64,000 bases of DNA from Halosolutus halophilus (lineage in GTDB: Archaea; Halobacteriota; Halobacteria; Halobacteriales; Natrialbaceae). Each line of letters opens with the position of its first letter. The first letter of the stretch is position 1. The stretch covers positions 496,001 through 560,000 of the forward strand of contig NZ_CP094974.1 of assembly GCF_022869805.1 (NCBI RefSeq), written 5' to 3'. Positions 36,175-44,445 of the stretch are shown one piece after another. The notes beneath the pieces are model-generated. The model did not search any database. It was given only the letters and a program-made list of their open reading frames with translations, and was not told the DNA's origin. The position numbers were made by a program, and so were the translations under genes.

Positions 36175-36820
36175 GCCCCACAACGGAAGCACCAACTAAT
36201 CAGTCTTTTGCAACGTAGGGGTGGCGGTCGCCGGCGGACGCATCCGCGCGAGTCTGCGGTGCTCGGCGTCGTGTCGGACTTGCGGGTTCCATTTCCTGTG
36301 GCCCTCGAGACGCCGCCAGTACCCGGCATCAAAGACTAAAATATAAGATATTTTACCGTTTCTATTTTCGCGTCCTTCGATACGGAAACAGCAGAGTGCG
36401 ACGCCCAATAGTTGACAGAGCTCGATCATATATCGATAGAACAGACAGAATACTGCCACAACGATACCGGGGACTACGCCCTGGGCGCCGGTTGTTGCCA
36501 GTCGCCGTATTCGCCGCGCTCGGCGCGAGTTCCTGCTGAAGACGAACTCGATGCCCTGCCCGGAGCAGCTTACTTGGCCGGGTGTCGTCGCGCTCTGCAA
36601 AATCTAACCGGCTCCTGTTACACTCGCTGGGGCGGACGGCTCGTCTGAGCAGTGCCCAGTCACCTGTATTGTCTTCGGAAAACATTGCAGATTGATGGTT
36701 TGCTAGACGATGGCGGCTGTGTGCACCGGGCGCCCACTCATTTTACAACCATATGGATGTAATGTATTGGTCCGTAGTTATCGTCCACCACAATAACGAA
36801 TACGGGGGTCACGAGTGCTG
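36175..36820. other. Gene-poor region with possible IS fragment
   Basis: No full gene is seen. On the minus strand about 36590-36640, SRLDFAERDDTRPSKLL resembles the start of the IS6-type transposases at 9.5 and 19.7 kb, and the DNA GCAAAATCTAACCGG is close to GCGCTCCACAAAATCTAATC in copy 2. This could be a third, much smaller fragment. A hydrophobic minus-strand stretch at about 36370-36470 is not recognised. Confidence 0.3.
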
Positions 36821-36979
36821 ATGAAAAGTGAGAGGCGTACGCAACGGCGATCCGAGAACATCCAACAGCCACGCTTACAGGCGATCCGGGACTGGAAAGA
36901 GATCCTCGACAACGCCCAAAGTGACCCGCGACGACGAAGCCAGCGAGAGGCGACATTGATCAGAATACTATCAAGATAA
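36821..36979 (+). CDS. Short uncharacterised ORF, 52 aa
   Basis: The frame reads MKSERRTQRRSENIQQPRLQ and continues AIRDWKEILDNAQSDPRRRS. It is basic and Arg-rich, unlike a typical haloarchaeal cytoplasmic protein. It lies directly upstream of a decayed transposase and may belong to that mobile element. No family is recognised and it may not be expressed. Confidence 0.3.
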   Translation: MKSERRTQRRSENIQQPRLQAIRDWKEILDNAQSDPRRRSQREATLIRILSR

Positions 36980-37002
36980 GTGGGAAACGGTCTTGGGTAT
37001 AA

Positions 37003-37379
37003 GTTGCAATAAACACCGGATCAAAGCTGATTTTCGACGTCGCAGTCTTCGGACGGCGAGTCACCGATTCAGTCGCCGCGTTCCTGCATCGATTAACCGA
37101 GAAACACGATCTCTCTGGAACGGTATATTCCGTCGACGGTTACAGCTATCTGACCGCCCTTTCTCGGTTGGGATTGAGAGGTCAGTTCGACTATGTCGAA
37201 CGAAACCTGATCGAAACGTGATTTCACATACTGAAGAAGCGTGTTGACCGCTTCCACAACTCGTGGGTGGGCAGTTGTGCGAACGTCACAGGGTGTATTG
37301 TAAATTTGCACAATACTATAACACGTACCGACCTTTCCAGTCACTCAACGGACAAGCGGAAACGGCGGTGCTAAACTAG
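37003..37379 (+). pseudogene. Decayed DDE transposase, C-terminal part
   Basis: The frame reads VAINTGSKLIFDVAVFGRR, then FLHRLTEKHDLSGTVYSVDG and YLTALSRLGL-x-GQFDYVERN. It continues as LIET, a TGA stop, then FHILKKRVDRFHNSWVGS. Homologous haloarchaeal transposases have IEKWFH at that place, so the TGA replaces a Trp codon. After SCAN the frame shifts and the end reads FAQYYNTYRPFQSLNGQAET up to 37379. This is the DDE catalytic end of an IS transposase, different from the IS6-type relics elsewhere in the window. The N-terminal half is missing. Confidence 0.7.
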
Positions 37380-37486
37380 ATAGACCGTTTTGGAACAGTT
37401 ATCGGATTCAGATTTTCACATTTTATTGATTTTGAATTCCAGTATGAAAAGAAATCAAATGCAGCATCGTTGAAGACTCACGTGGG

Positions 37487-37762
37487 ATGAACGACCTCAC
37501 CGGCTTCCAACGCGACTTGTTGTATGTGATTGCAAGCGCCGACCAGCCATCCGGCCAAGATGTCAAGGAGAAAGTCGAGCAGTACTACAGCAGCGAGATC
37601 AACCATGGCCGGCTCTACCCAAACCTCGACACCCTCGTCAACAAGGAACTGGTCGAGAAAGGACAGTTCGATCGCCGGACGAACTACTACGCGATCACCG
37701 ACGCCGGAGAAGAAGCGATTTACGAGCGCCGAGAGTGGGAGAACCAGTACGTCGATATGTAA
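37487..37762 (+). CDS. PadR-family transcriptional regulator, 91 aa
   Basis: This is a short one-domain PadR winged helix. It reads LTGFQRDLLYVIASADQPSG, then VKEKVEQYYSSEINHGRLYP, NLDTLVNKELVEKGQFDRRT and NYYAITDAGEEAI. The N-H-G-R-L-Y-P-N-L-D-x-L turn is diagnostic of haloarchaeal PadR proteins. It lacks the long C-terminal dimerisation helix of bacterial PadR, which is usual in archaea. Regulators of this kind often control the adjacent gene, here a 103-residue unknown protein 93 bases downstream on the same strand. Confidence 0.9.
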   Translation: MNDLTGFQRDLLYVIASADQPSGQDVKEKVEQYYSSEINHGRLYPNLDTLVNKELVEKGQFDRRTNYYAITDAGEEAIYERREWENQYVDM

Positions 37763-37855
37763 CATGGATATCATTTCGGCCGTACCGTACGTTCACCGAG
37801 ACCGACGTTTTTGTCAAAAAGAAGGCTTATGTCGGCGGAATAGCGTCATCAGAGT

Positions 37856-38167
37856 ATGCCCGCTGAGACTGACGAAACGCTGCCAAATCTCATTACGATC
37901 GTCGGCAGAGGCGTTCCATCGGCCTACGAAATCACCGTCGACGGCGATATCGAATTAGTCGGTGCAGACCCACTCGAGGAAGCAACGGTCGTCACGGACC
38001 ACGCTGCCGAAGGCGCGATCGAGACCGGCGTGATGCGGTTCCGGTTCTCCGGACAGATGGCGAACATCCATATTGTCGACTGGAACGGTGTCCCAGCACC
38101 GAAATCACCGAGCACACCGGAAGTACACATCGACCACGGCATACCTGCTCAGAGCGACGGAAGCTAA
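37856..38167 (+). CDS. Conserved haloarchaeal protein of unknown function, 103 aa
   Basis: This acidic protein is mainly beta-stranded. LPNLITIVGRGVPSAYEITV is followed by GDIELVG, a linker with DHAAEGAIETGVMRFRFSGQ, then MANIHIVDWNGVPAPKSPS. The I-V-G-x-G-V-P-S-x-Y-E and F-R-F-S-G-x-(M/I)-x-x-(I/L)-H-(I/L)-V-D-W blocks look like a conserved haloarchaeal family, but no name or function is known to me. There is no signal peptide or membrane segment. A PadR regulator lies just upstream. Confidence 0.6.
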   Translation: MPAETDETLPNLITIVGRGVPSAYEITVDGDIELVGADPLEEATVVTDHAAEGAIETGVMRFRFSGQMANIHIVDWNGVPAPKSPSTPEVHIDHGIPAQSDGS

Positions 38168-38266
38168 CCAGCGACGCAGTCTCCTCTTTGACTGTACTGC
38201 ATACACTCTCTGAGCCGTGTTTGAACGCGAAAATTCGAGGGGGAGCAAGGCAGATCACTGGAAAAA

Positions 38267-38437
38267 TCACGTCCTCCCTCGGTTAGTATCCTCGTCGTCC
38301 GGTTTCGCGAGACCACCGTCTACGATATCGCTCACTGGCAAGCACTGGCGACACCCGTAGACCTCGTGGTCGTTATCACCGAACACCCGCGCAAATCGTG
38401 ACGTCACGAATGCCCCGCACGAATGGCAGTCTGGCAT
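38267..38437 (-). CDS. Small zinc-ribbon protein (DUF7563-like), 56 aa
   Basis: Starts MPDCHSCGAFVTSRFARVFG and continues DNDHEVYGCRQCLPVSDIVD. The two knuckles C-x-x-C (residues 4 and 7) and C-x-x-C (29 and 32) would hold one zinc ion. The F-A-R-V-F-G-D-N block is the family hallmark and is shared with 363-521. The C-terminus is an acidic, poorly ordered tail (KPDDEDTNRGRT). The role of the family is unknown. The ATG at 38437 is chosen because every family member begins at this Met. Confidence 0.82.
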   Translation of the reverse strand: MPDCHSCGAFVTSRFARVFGDNDHEVYGCRQCLPVSDIVDGGLAKPDDEDTNRGRT

Positions 38438-38653
38438 GATGTGTTTCCTCCCCTGATTCGAAGGGGGGCACCGATACAAATCATGGCCGGGTGTGTCCCT
38501 TCGTCACACGACCGCACTACCTTACACCGCGGACGGGGTAACGGTCGGTCGATCGAGAGTCGTCGGTAAACTTTCTTGTCGAAACGCTCGTTCAGTAGCC
38601 AGTCTCGTCAGAGCTATCCGGCGGAAGCGGCGGGTCCACTCCTGTCCAGCGGT

Positions 38654-39154
38654 CTACAGACCGGCATCGACTGCGACGCCGGTCGAAGCGTTCTCCAGTC
38701 GTATTACACAGTCATGAACAGTGGTCGTTCGATCACTGTCCGAGCAGGGAAACACGCCCACGAGACGGTCGGCGTCGTATAGGGCGAGGCAGATGGTCGG
38801 TAACACGACGACTTCCGTTCGCTCGTCGGAGACCATCGATGTTTGCTCACATCGTTTGAACGCCGGTTCGAGGGAATAGCCGTTCCGACTGGCCCAGGAT
38901 TCGAACTCCGAAATCCGGTTGCGGATCCGTTCGACATCGTCCCCATCGATGACGGATGGGGATGCAGCGATCTGCCGTCCCCAGATCCGGAGCGAGACGT
39001 CAGCGAGAGCGCCTTCCTGACGTAGCCCCTTCAACCGGTCAAGTAGCGTCCGTTGATCGGGTGTCGGGGCAAATCCGCGCATCCAGACAGTCACACGCAA
39101 CCGATCGCCGGGGATATTACTTATTGGTGAATTCTCTTCGTTTTCCCGGTCCAT
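38654..39154 (-). CDS. Conserved haloarchaeal HTH-associated protein, 166 aa
   Basis: The protein reads RLRVTVWMRGFAPTPDQRTL, then LADVSLRIWGRQIAASPSVI, and ends VGVFPCSDSDRTTTVHDCVI. It has an alternating beta-alpha arrangement with the patterns V-x-V-W-M-R near the start and L-R-I-W-G-R-Q in the middle. Similar haloarchaeal proteins are annotated only as HTH-domain or hypothetical proteins, and I cannot assign a reaction. The start MDRENEENSPIS (39154) is preferred over the ATG at 39223 because the extension is not conserved in character. No operon partner is visible. Confidence 0.6.
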   Translation of the reverse strand: MDRENEENSPISNIPGDRLRVTVWMRGFAPTPDQRTLLDRLKGLRQEGALADVSLRIWGRQIAASPSVIDGDDVERIRNRISEFESWASRNGYSLEPAFKRCEQTSMVSDERTEVVVLPTICLALYDADRLVGVFPCSDSDRTTTVHDCVIRLENASTGVAVDAGL

Positions 39155-39459
39155 ATTATTCCGAATTATTTCCTCCGTATTCGCCGGTGCGCCGTGTGCC
39201 CAGTTCGATCGATCCTTGAACACAGCGATCAGGCGTGTCTTCGATCATCGAATAAATCGGTTCTCAGCACCACCCGTACAAACAAAATGCTATCCCGGTC
39301 TGGCAACGCAGTTGAACGTCCGCCAAACGCTATACTGATAATTCGAAGCCGAAACCGACGCTTCGTTCGTGTGCTCGTCGAAATACAGATATTGATGATG
39401 ATTCGAAAGAACCCACTTCAATCACCTTCTGCCGACGAGTGAGTGTTCGCCTGCTGCCG
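39155..39459. other. Intergenic, no gene seen
   Basis: These 305 bases lie between two minus-strand genes. No family-like reading frame was found. Confidence 0.4.
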
Positions 39460-40128
39460 TCAGTCGGCGGAAATCCCGGGAACGTCTTGCGGTTCGACTG
39501 CCCCGTCGGCCTGGAGTTCCGCGAGCGACTTCGGGAACTCGCGGAGACTCTTGTGGAGGGCGATGCCCGCTTTCGCACCCTGGCCCATCGCGACGGGGAT
39601 CTGGTTGTGGCCGGGGGTCAGATCGCCGACGGCGTAGAGGCCGTCGACCGACGTTCGGCCGTGATCGTCGACGACGACCGTGCCGTCCTCGGTGAGATCT
39701 GCACCGAGCGACGCCGCCAGGTCGTTGTTGTAGTTGGATCCGTACATCGCGAAGCCGCCGCGATAGTCGCGGACGGTGCCATCGGCGAACTCGGGGCCTC
39801 GAGCCAGCCGTCCTCGCCGTTCCGGACGCCGGTGACCTCCTCGCGAACGATATCGACGGGGTGGTGCTCGAGCAACGCGCCCGTCTCGTCGCTCCAGTCG
39901 GGGTCGTCGCCCCGCAACAGGAGGTCGACGCTGTCGGTGAAGTTGAGCATGAGCATCGCCACGGTGGCGGCGCTGTCGCCGTTGCCCATCACGTACACCG
40001 ATTCGTCGACGAACAGATACGCGTCGCAGTGAAGACAGTAGTGCAGTCCACGTCCGGTCCGGGGCAGCGGTGGATCGGGTCGACCGTCGGAGAACCCGGT
40101 CGCGAGGACGACGCGATCGGCGGTCGCC
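39460..40128 (-). pseudogene. Truncated, frameshifted thioredoxin-reductase-like gene
   Basis: Read on the minus strand, the N-terminal part is ATADRVVLATGF, then LHYCLHCDAYLFVDESVYVM and GNGDSAATVAML. It has the CxxC redox pair (C-L-H-C) and the NAD-binding G-N-G-D-S-A. After VRNGEDGWLEAP the frame shifts near 39800, and the end reads EFADGTVRDYRGGFAMYGSN, SVDGLYAVGDLTPGHNQIPV and AMGQGAKAGIAL. The N-terminal FAD-binding third is absent, and the sequence stops abruptly at about 40128 against another truncated flavoprotein on the plus strand. It is inactive. Confidence 0.75.
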
Positions 40129-40129
40129 G

Positions 40130-40955
40130 ACCACGGCTTCTCCCGACAGCGGACGAAGAGGTGGCCGACGCGTTCACCGAGCGCTACGCCGATCGATTTG
40201 CCGTCCACACCGGCCACGCGGCTACAGCCGCCTCGGAAGCCAATGGGACCGTAACTGTCGAAGCGCGACCGTACGAGTACGGCGACGACGGGGGGCTCGT
40301 CGAAGACGAGGATCCCGTGACTGTACGTGGCGACGAGTTGCTGATCGCCGCTGGACGGGTACCGAACTCCGATACCCTGAACCTCGACGCGACCGGTGTC
40401 GAGACGGACGCTGATGGCTTCATCGAGACCGACGAGTACCTGCGAACGACCGCGGACGGCATCTGGGCCCTCGGCGACATCGTCGGCGAGTACCCACTCA
40501 AACACAGTGCCAACCACGAGGCCCGCACAGCCGCTCGAAACATCTTCGGGACCGATCTCCAGCCAGTCGACTACAGCGCGATGCCGTTCGCCGTCTTCGC
40601 CTCCCCGGAGGTCGCAGGCGTCGGCGCTCGTGAGGGAGACCTTCGTGCTACTGACCAAGAATATGCCACGAACACGTATCAGTACCAGGACACTGCCAGG
40701 GGCGATGCGATGAAAGCTGATGGCTTCGTGATTGTACTCATCGATCTGGAGGGAGAGATTCTCGGCTGTCACATCGTCGGGCCGGAGGCTTCGACGCTCG
40801 TTCAGGAAGTCGTCGTCGCGATGAAATCCGGGTCAGGAACGGTCCAGGATATACGGGACGCGATCCACATTCATCCAGCACTACCCGAAGTCGTCCAGCG
40901 TGCGTTCTCGGGGCGATTCACACCAGGAACGGACACCGATACGCACCACCACTAG
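40130..40955 (+). pseudogene. 5'-truncated mercuric reductase/dihydrolipoyl dehydrogenase-like gene
   Basis: The homology begins without a start codon at RLLPTADEEVADAFTERYAD. It continues through LLIAAGRVPNSDTLNLDATG, DGIWALGDIVGEYPLKHSAN and HEARTAARNIFG into the dimerisation domain (FAVFASPEVAGVGAREGDLR), ending IHIHPALPEVVQRAFSGRF. That is the last 270 or so residues of a class I disulfide reductase of the MerA/Lpd type. The FAD-binding part with the CxxxxC active site is missing. No protein with this activity can be made unless an internal start is used. It abuts the truncated gene on the other strand head to head. Confidence 0.75.
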
Positions 40956-41044
40956 CCGCCAAAAAAGCGGGTGAGCAATTCGTAACCCCGTTACTCATTC
41001 GTTCGCGTGAGCTTTTGTAACCGCCGGCTGTACTGGGACTCGCA

Positions 41045-41401
41045 ATGACGAAAGCAGCAGTCGTAATCCTCGCAGGTACTGAATCGCACGCCGACGTGGG
41101 ACGTCTCGTGAACGGTCTCGAAGCGGCCAAGGAATTCGCGGAAACCGACGGCGACGAGGTCGAACTCATCTTCGATGGTGCTGGGACACAGTGGATTCCG
41201 GAGCTAGAAGACGAAGAGAGCGACTATCACGAGCTCTATCAGGCTGTTCGGGACGATGCGGCCGCCTGTGACTTCTGTGCCGGTGCGTTCGGTGTGGAGG
41301 ACGCAGTTAACGAGACAGGCGTCGTGACGCTCGACGATCACGATGGTCATCCGAGCGTCCGATCGCTCGTCGGTGACGACTACGAAGTCATCACCTTCTG
41401 A
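41045..41401 (+). CDS. DsrE-family protein, 118 aa
   Basis: A compact Rossmann-like sulfur-relay protein. It begins MTKAAVVILAGTESHADVGR, then ELIFDGAGTQWIPELE, and continues AACDFCAGAFGVEDAV and SVRSLVGDDYEVITF. The two Cys in ACDFCAGAFG lie in the usual DsrE active-site loop. Family members pass sulfur or act on thiol groups, and the exact partner is unknown. A MerA/Lpd-like relic lies immediately upstream (90 bases), so an older thiol-redox cluster may have existed here. The start is the ATG at 41045. Confidence 0.85.
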   Translation: MTKAAVVILAGTESHADVGRLVNGLEAAKEFAETDGDEVELIFDGAGTQWIPELEDEESDYHELYQAVRDDAAACDFCAGAFGVEDAVNETGVVTLDDHDGHPSVRSLVGDDYEVITF

Positions 41402-41817
41402 CCCCGCTACTGGCTCCCAGAGGGTAACTCTCCGTCCGGGTCCGCGCAGGTTTATCCGTCAGTTGACCGGAAACCCGTCGTCCGCGAGACCCCGATCGAG
41501 ATACCACACGACGACCATCTCGCCGAGAATCGTTTTGAGCGGCGGTTTTCCTCCGTAGCGGTCACGCCGATCGTGCTGTGTGGGTCAGACGATGGCACGA
41601 AAGTCACGTCTGGCTGGGAGATCGGTGGTACGGGGTGGGTTTTCTTCGAGGGCCGATTCCCGACTCACGTGGACTGCGGTGTCTCTTCGTCGCGCGGGCG
41701 CATTCGGTCGAGTGCGGCCCTCGTTCTTTTTCCTGCTGGTCCTCGAACGGTACGTCATGCACATCGCCTCGCCCCTCGGGTACTCCGCGTTCGACGCCAC
41801 TATTCGTACTGCGGGTG
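41402..41817. other. Intergenic, no gene seen
   Basis: These 416 bases lie between dsrE-like and the GH15 gene. Open frames extend the GH15 frame upstream but do not resemble protein. Confidence 0.4.
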
Positions 41818-43686
41818 ATGTCGGTGACTGAGTCCAGAGCGTATCCGCCGATCGAAGCCTACGGCGTCGTCGGCAACCTCGAGACGTGCGCGCTCGTCGC
41901 GCCGGACGGCTCGGTCGACTGGTTCCCCTTCCCGCATCTGGAGTCACCGAGCATCCTCGCCGCGATCCTCGACGCCGAGCGCGGGGGTCGATTTCGGATC
42001 GTTCCGACCGACTCCTTCGAGACGGATCGACGGTACGTCGACGACACGAACGTCCTCGAGACGACCTTCGAGACCACCGACGGAACGGCGACAGTGACAG
42101 ACTTCTTGCCCCCGGCCGATCGGGTCGACCACCCGAAGCGGGTTCTCTACCGTAAGGTCTCCTGTACGGACGGTACCGTCGATCTCGAGGTCGAACTCGA
42201 CCCACAGTTCGATTACGGCCGCACGGAGACGACGATCGAATCGGTGGAGAAAGGCCTGCTCGCCGAGGGAACGGACGAACGGACGCTGCTCGAGAGTCCG
42301 ATCGACTTCGAGATCGAAGACGGCCGCATCACCGGGAACCTCTCGCTCGAGGGTGGCGAAACGGAGTGGTTCCTGCTCCGGTGTACGGGTGCCGAGGACG
42401 CGAATACGGATCCGGATGCCGCGCTGGACGAGACGATCGAGTACTGGACTGACTGGGCTCACAACTGCGACCCCGAGGACGATTGTGCATTCGAGGGACC
42501 GTGGCACGACAGAGTCGTCCGCTCGGAACTCGTTCTCAAGCTCCTCACACACGTCGAATCGGGGGCGATCGCCGCTGCGCCGACCACGTCGTTGCCCGAG
42601 GACATCGGTGGTGTTCGTAACTGGGACTACCGGTTCAACTGGCTGCGAGACGCGGGGTTTACCGTCCAGGCCTTGATGAATCTCGGGACCGTCGACGAGG
42701 CGTCCGAGTACTTCGACTGGTTCATGGACCTCTGTCAGGCCGACGACCCGGAGGCAATCCAGCCGCTGTACAGCCTTCACGGCAAGTCTGACCTCGAGGA
42801 GCGGGAGCTCGATCACTTCGAGGGGTATCGGGGCTCCCGCCCGGTCCGAATCGGAAACGAAGCGGCACAGCAGCGACAACTCGATATCTACGGAGAACTC
42901 CTGCTGGCCGTCGACGAGATGCGCCAGCACGGGCGCACACTCGGTGCCGACGAATGGTCCCGGATCCGCGATGTCGTCGAATACGTTCGCGAGATTTGGA
43001 GCGAGCGCGACGCGGGTATCTGGGAGGTCCGCGGTGGGAACCAACACTTCGTCTATTCGAAGGTGATGTGCTGGGTTGCACTCGATCGGGGGATCACGAT
43101 CGCGGCCGAGGGGGACTACGACGCCCCACTCGAGACGTGGCGAGAAACCCGCGAGACGATCCGGACGGACGTCCTCGAGAACGGCTACGACGAGGACATC
43201 GAAGCGTTCGTACAATCGTACGGAACCGACGCGCTCGACGCGACTGGGCTGTTGCTCCCGATCGTCGGCTTCCTGCCCTTCGACGACGCCCGTGTTCAGA
43301 AAACGCTCGACGCGATCGAAGAAAAACTGGTCGAGGACGATGTCTTCGTGCAGCGGTACGACGGCGACGACGGACTCCCGGGCGACGAAGGGGCGTTCGT
43401 CCTCTGCTCGTGCTGGCTGATCGACGCGCTCGCCCTTTCCGGTCGCGTTGAGGAGGCAGAGTCCCGATTCGAATCGCTGCTTTCGTACCTGAATCCGCTC
43501 GGCCTCTTTGCAGAAGAAGTCGATCCGGAAACCGGTGCACACCTCGGAAACTACCCGCAGGCGTTCAGCCACATCGGGATCGTCAACAGCGCCCTCTATC
43601 TCGGCTACGTTCGGGGACACGAGACGTCCGGGCCGGCACCGATGGGGGTTCGGCTCGGCGATCCGGTCGCGCTTCCCGAAGAGTAA
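41818..43686 (+). CDS. Glycoside hydrolase family 15 (glucoamylase/trehalase-like), 622 aa
   Basis: This is a cytoplasmic GH15 enzyme with the N-terminal beta-sandwich and the (alpha/alpha)6 barrel. Landmarks are IEAYGVVGNLETCALVAPDG and SVDWFPFPHLESPSILAAI near the start. In the barrel are GVRNWDYRFNWLRDAGFTVQ and the conserved WSERDAGIWEVRGGNQHFVY, which holds a catalytic Glu. A C-terminal block reads LFAEEVDPETGAHLGNYPQA. It would hydrolyse alpha-linked glucosides such as maltooligosaccharides or trehalose. The start MSVTESRAYPPIEAYG (41818) is family-like; upstream codons in the same frame are not. No other alpha-glucan gene is nearby. Confidence 0.9.
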   Translation: MSVTESRAYPPIEAYGVVGNLETCALVAPDGSVDWFPFPHLESPSILAAILDAERGGRFRIVPTDSFETDRRYVDDTNVLETTFETTDGTATVTDFLPPADRVDHPKRVLYRKVSCTDGTVDLEVELDPQFDYGRTETTIESVEKGLLAEGTDERTLLESPIDFEIEDGRITGNLSLEGGETEWFLLRCTGAEDANTDPDAALDETIEYWTDWAHNCDPEDDCAFEGPWHDRVVRSELVLKLLTHVESGAIAAAPTTSLPEDIGGVRNWDYRFNWLRDAGFTVQALMNLGTVDEASEYFDWFMDLCQADDPEAIQPLYSLHGKSDLEERELDHFEGYRGSRPVRIGNEAAQQRQLDIYGELLLAVDEMRQHGRTLGADEWSRIRDVVEYVREIWSERDAGIWEVRGGNQHFVYSKVMCWVALDRGITIAAEGDYDAPLETWRETRETIRTDVLENGYDEDIEAFVQSYGTDALDATGLLLPIVGFLPFDDARVQKTLDAIEEKLVEDDVFVQRYDGDDGLPGDEGAFVLCSCWLIDALALSGRVEEAESRFESLLSYLNPLGLFAEEVDPETGAHLGNYPQAFSHIGIVNSALYLGYVRGHETSGPAPMGVRLGDPVALPEE

Positions 43687-43753
43687 TACCGACACTCGAT
43701 ATCCGAATCATCTCCGCGCAGATGGACGCCGTCGAGGTTTGACCTCGGCATGG

Positions 43754-44343
43754 CTATCGTCTGCTGATTTCGATCTCCCCGCATACTCTGGGGGTGGACC
43801 TGACAGTAATACTCGGCCATCTCTTCGGTAGCCTAAACGTGACCGTCTGTGTGGCCCCTCCTTCGCCGACGAGTTCGGACGCTTGAAGATTCTCCCTGTT
43901 CTCGTCTTCGAGCGCGAAATTGTGCTGCGGGCCGTCGGCGTTCCCCCCAATGAGTACGTACTTGGTGCCCGCCTCGAGCTGAAGGGTCGGGTTCTCCTCA
44001 TCCGCGATGGCATCGGAGACGCAATATCGAGTTCCCGATCGACAACCCGCTCCTCGAGGTCGATCACGATCACGGCGTCGATCCGGGGGTGAAGAGGTAG
44101 GCTGCGTCGGTATCGGGGTCGATCTCGCTCGTGATCGGTGGCGCCGATAACCCGTCGGTGCTGGCTGCCCGTTCGAATCGGACAGACATCCCGACAGCGT
44201 CGCCGTCGCGGTCATTCCGATGGTAGCCGACGATTGCAGGACTCGTCGGCGATCGATCCCGTTCGGGAACGGGTCCTTCGCCGTCGGATTCGGCTGACCC
44301 CGCCCTGTCTCTCTGACGGCTTCCCGTCCTCGTGTTGGTCCAT
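43754..44343 (-). pseudogene. Frameshifted cupredoxin (halocyanin-like) lipoprotein gene
   Basis: The parts occur in three frames. The start MDQHEDGKPSERQG is in one, and the twin-arginine signal IDRRRVLQSSATIGM with lipobox LSGC is in another. Then come ADEENPTLQLEAGTKYVLIG and GPQHNFALEDENRENLQASE, followed by MAEYYCQVHPQSMRG in a third frame and EIEISRR in the signal's frame. The copper ligands His (PQHNF), Cys-x-x-His and Met (YYCQVHPQSM) are all still visible, so it was a type 1 copper protein. At least four indels break it. A DUF3179 lipoprotein gene starts 103 bases away on the opposite strand. Confidence 0.65.
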
Positions 44344-44445
44344 ACGCAGGTTTCGGTCGGAAGCTATCACACACTCAAAAGCGCCTGTGTGCCGGCCACA
44401 CACGACCAACGTCCGGTTAATGAGGTGGCGTGCCTTCCAATACCC

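Noticed and set aside
38870-38905. tRNA-like TTCGAACTC segment
   Set aside because: It lies inside the 38654-39154 coding sequence, and no cloverleaf or acceptor stem can be drawn around it.
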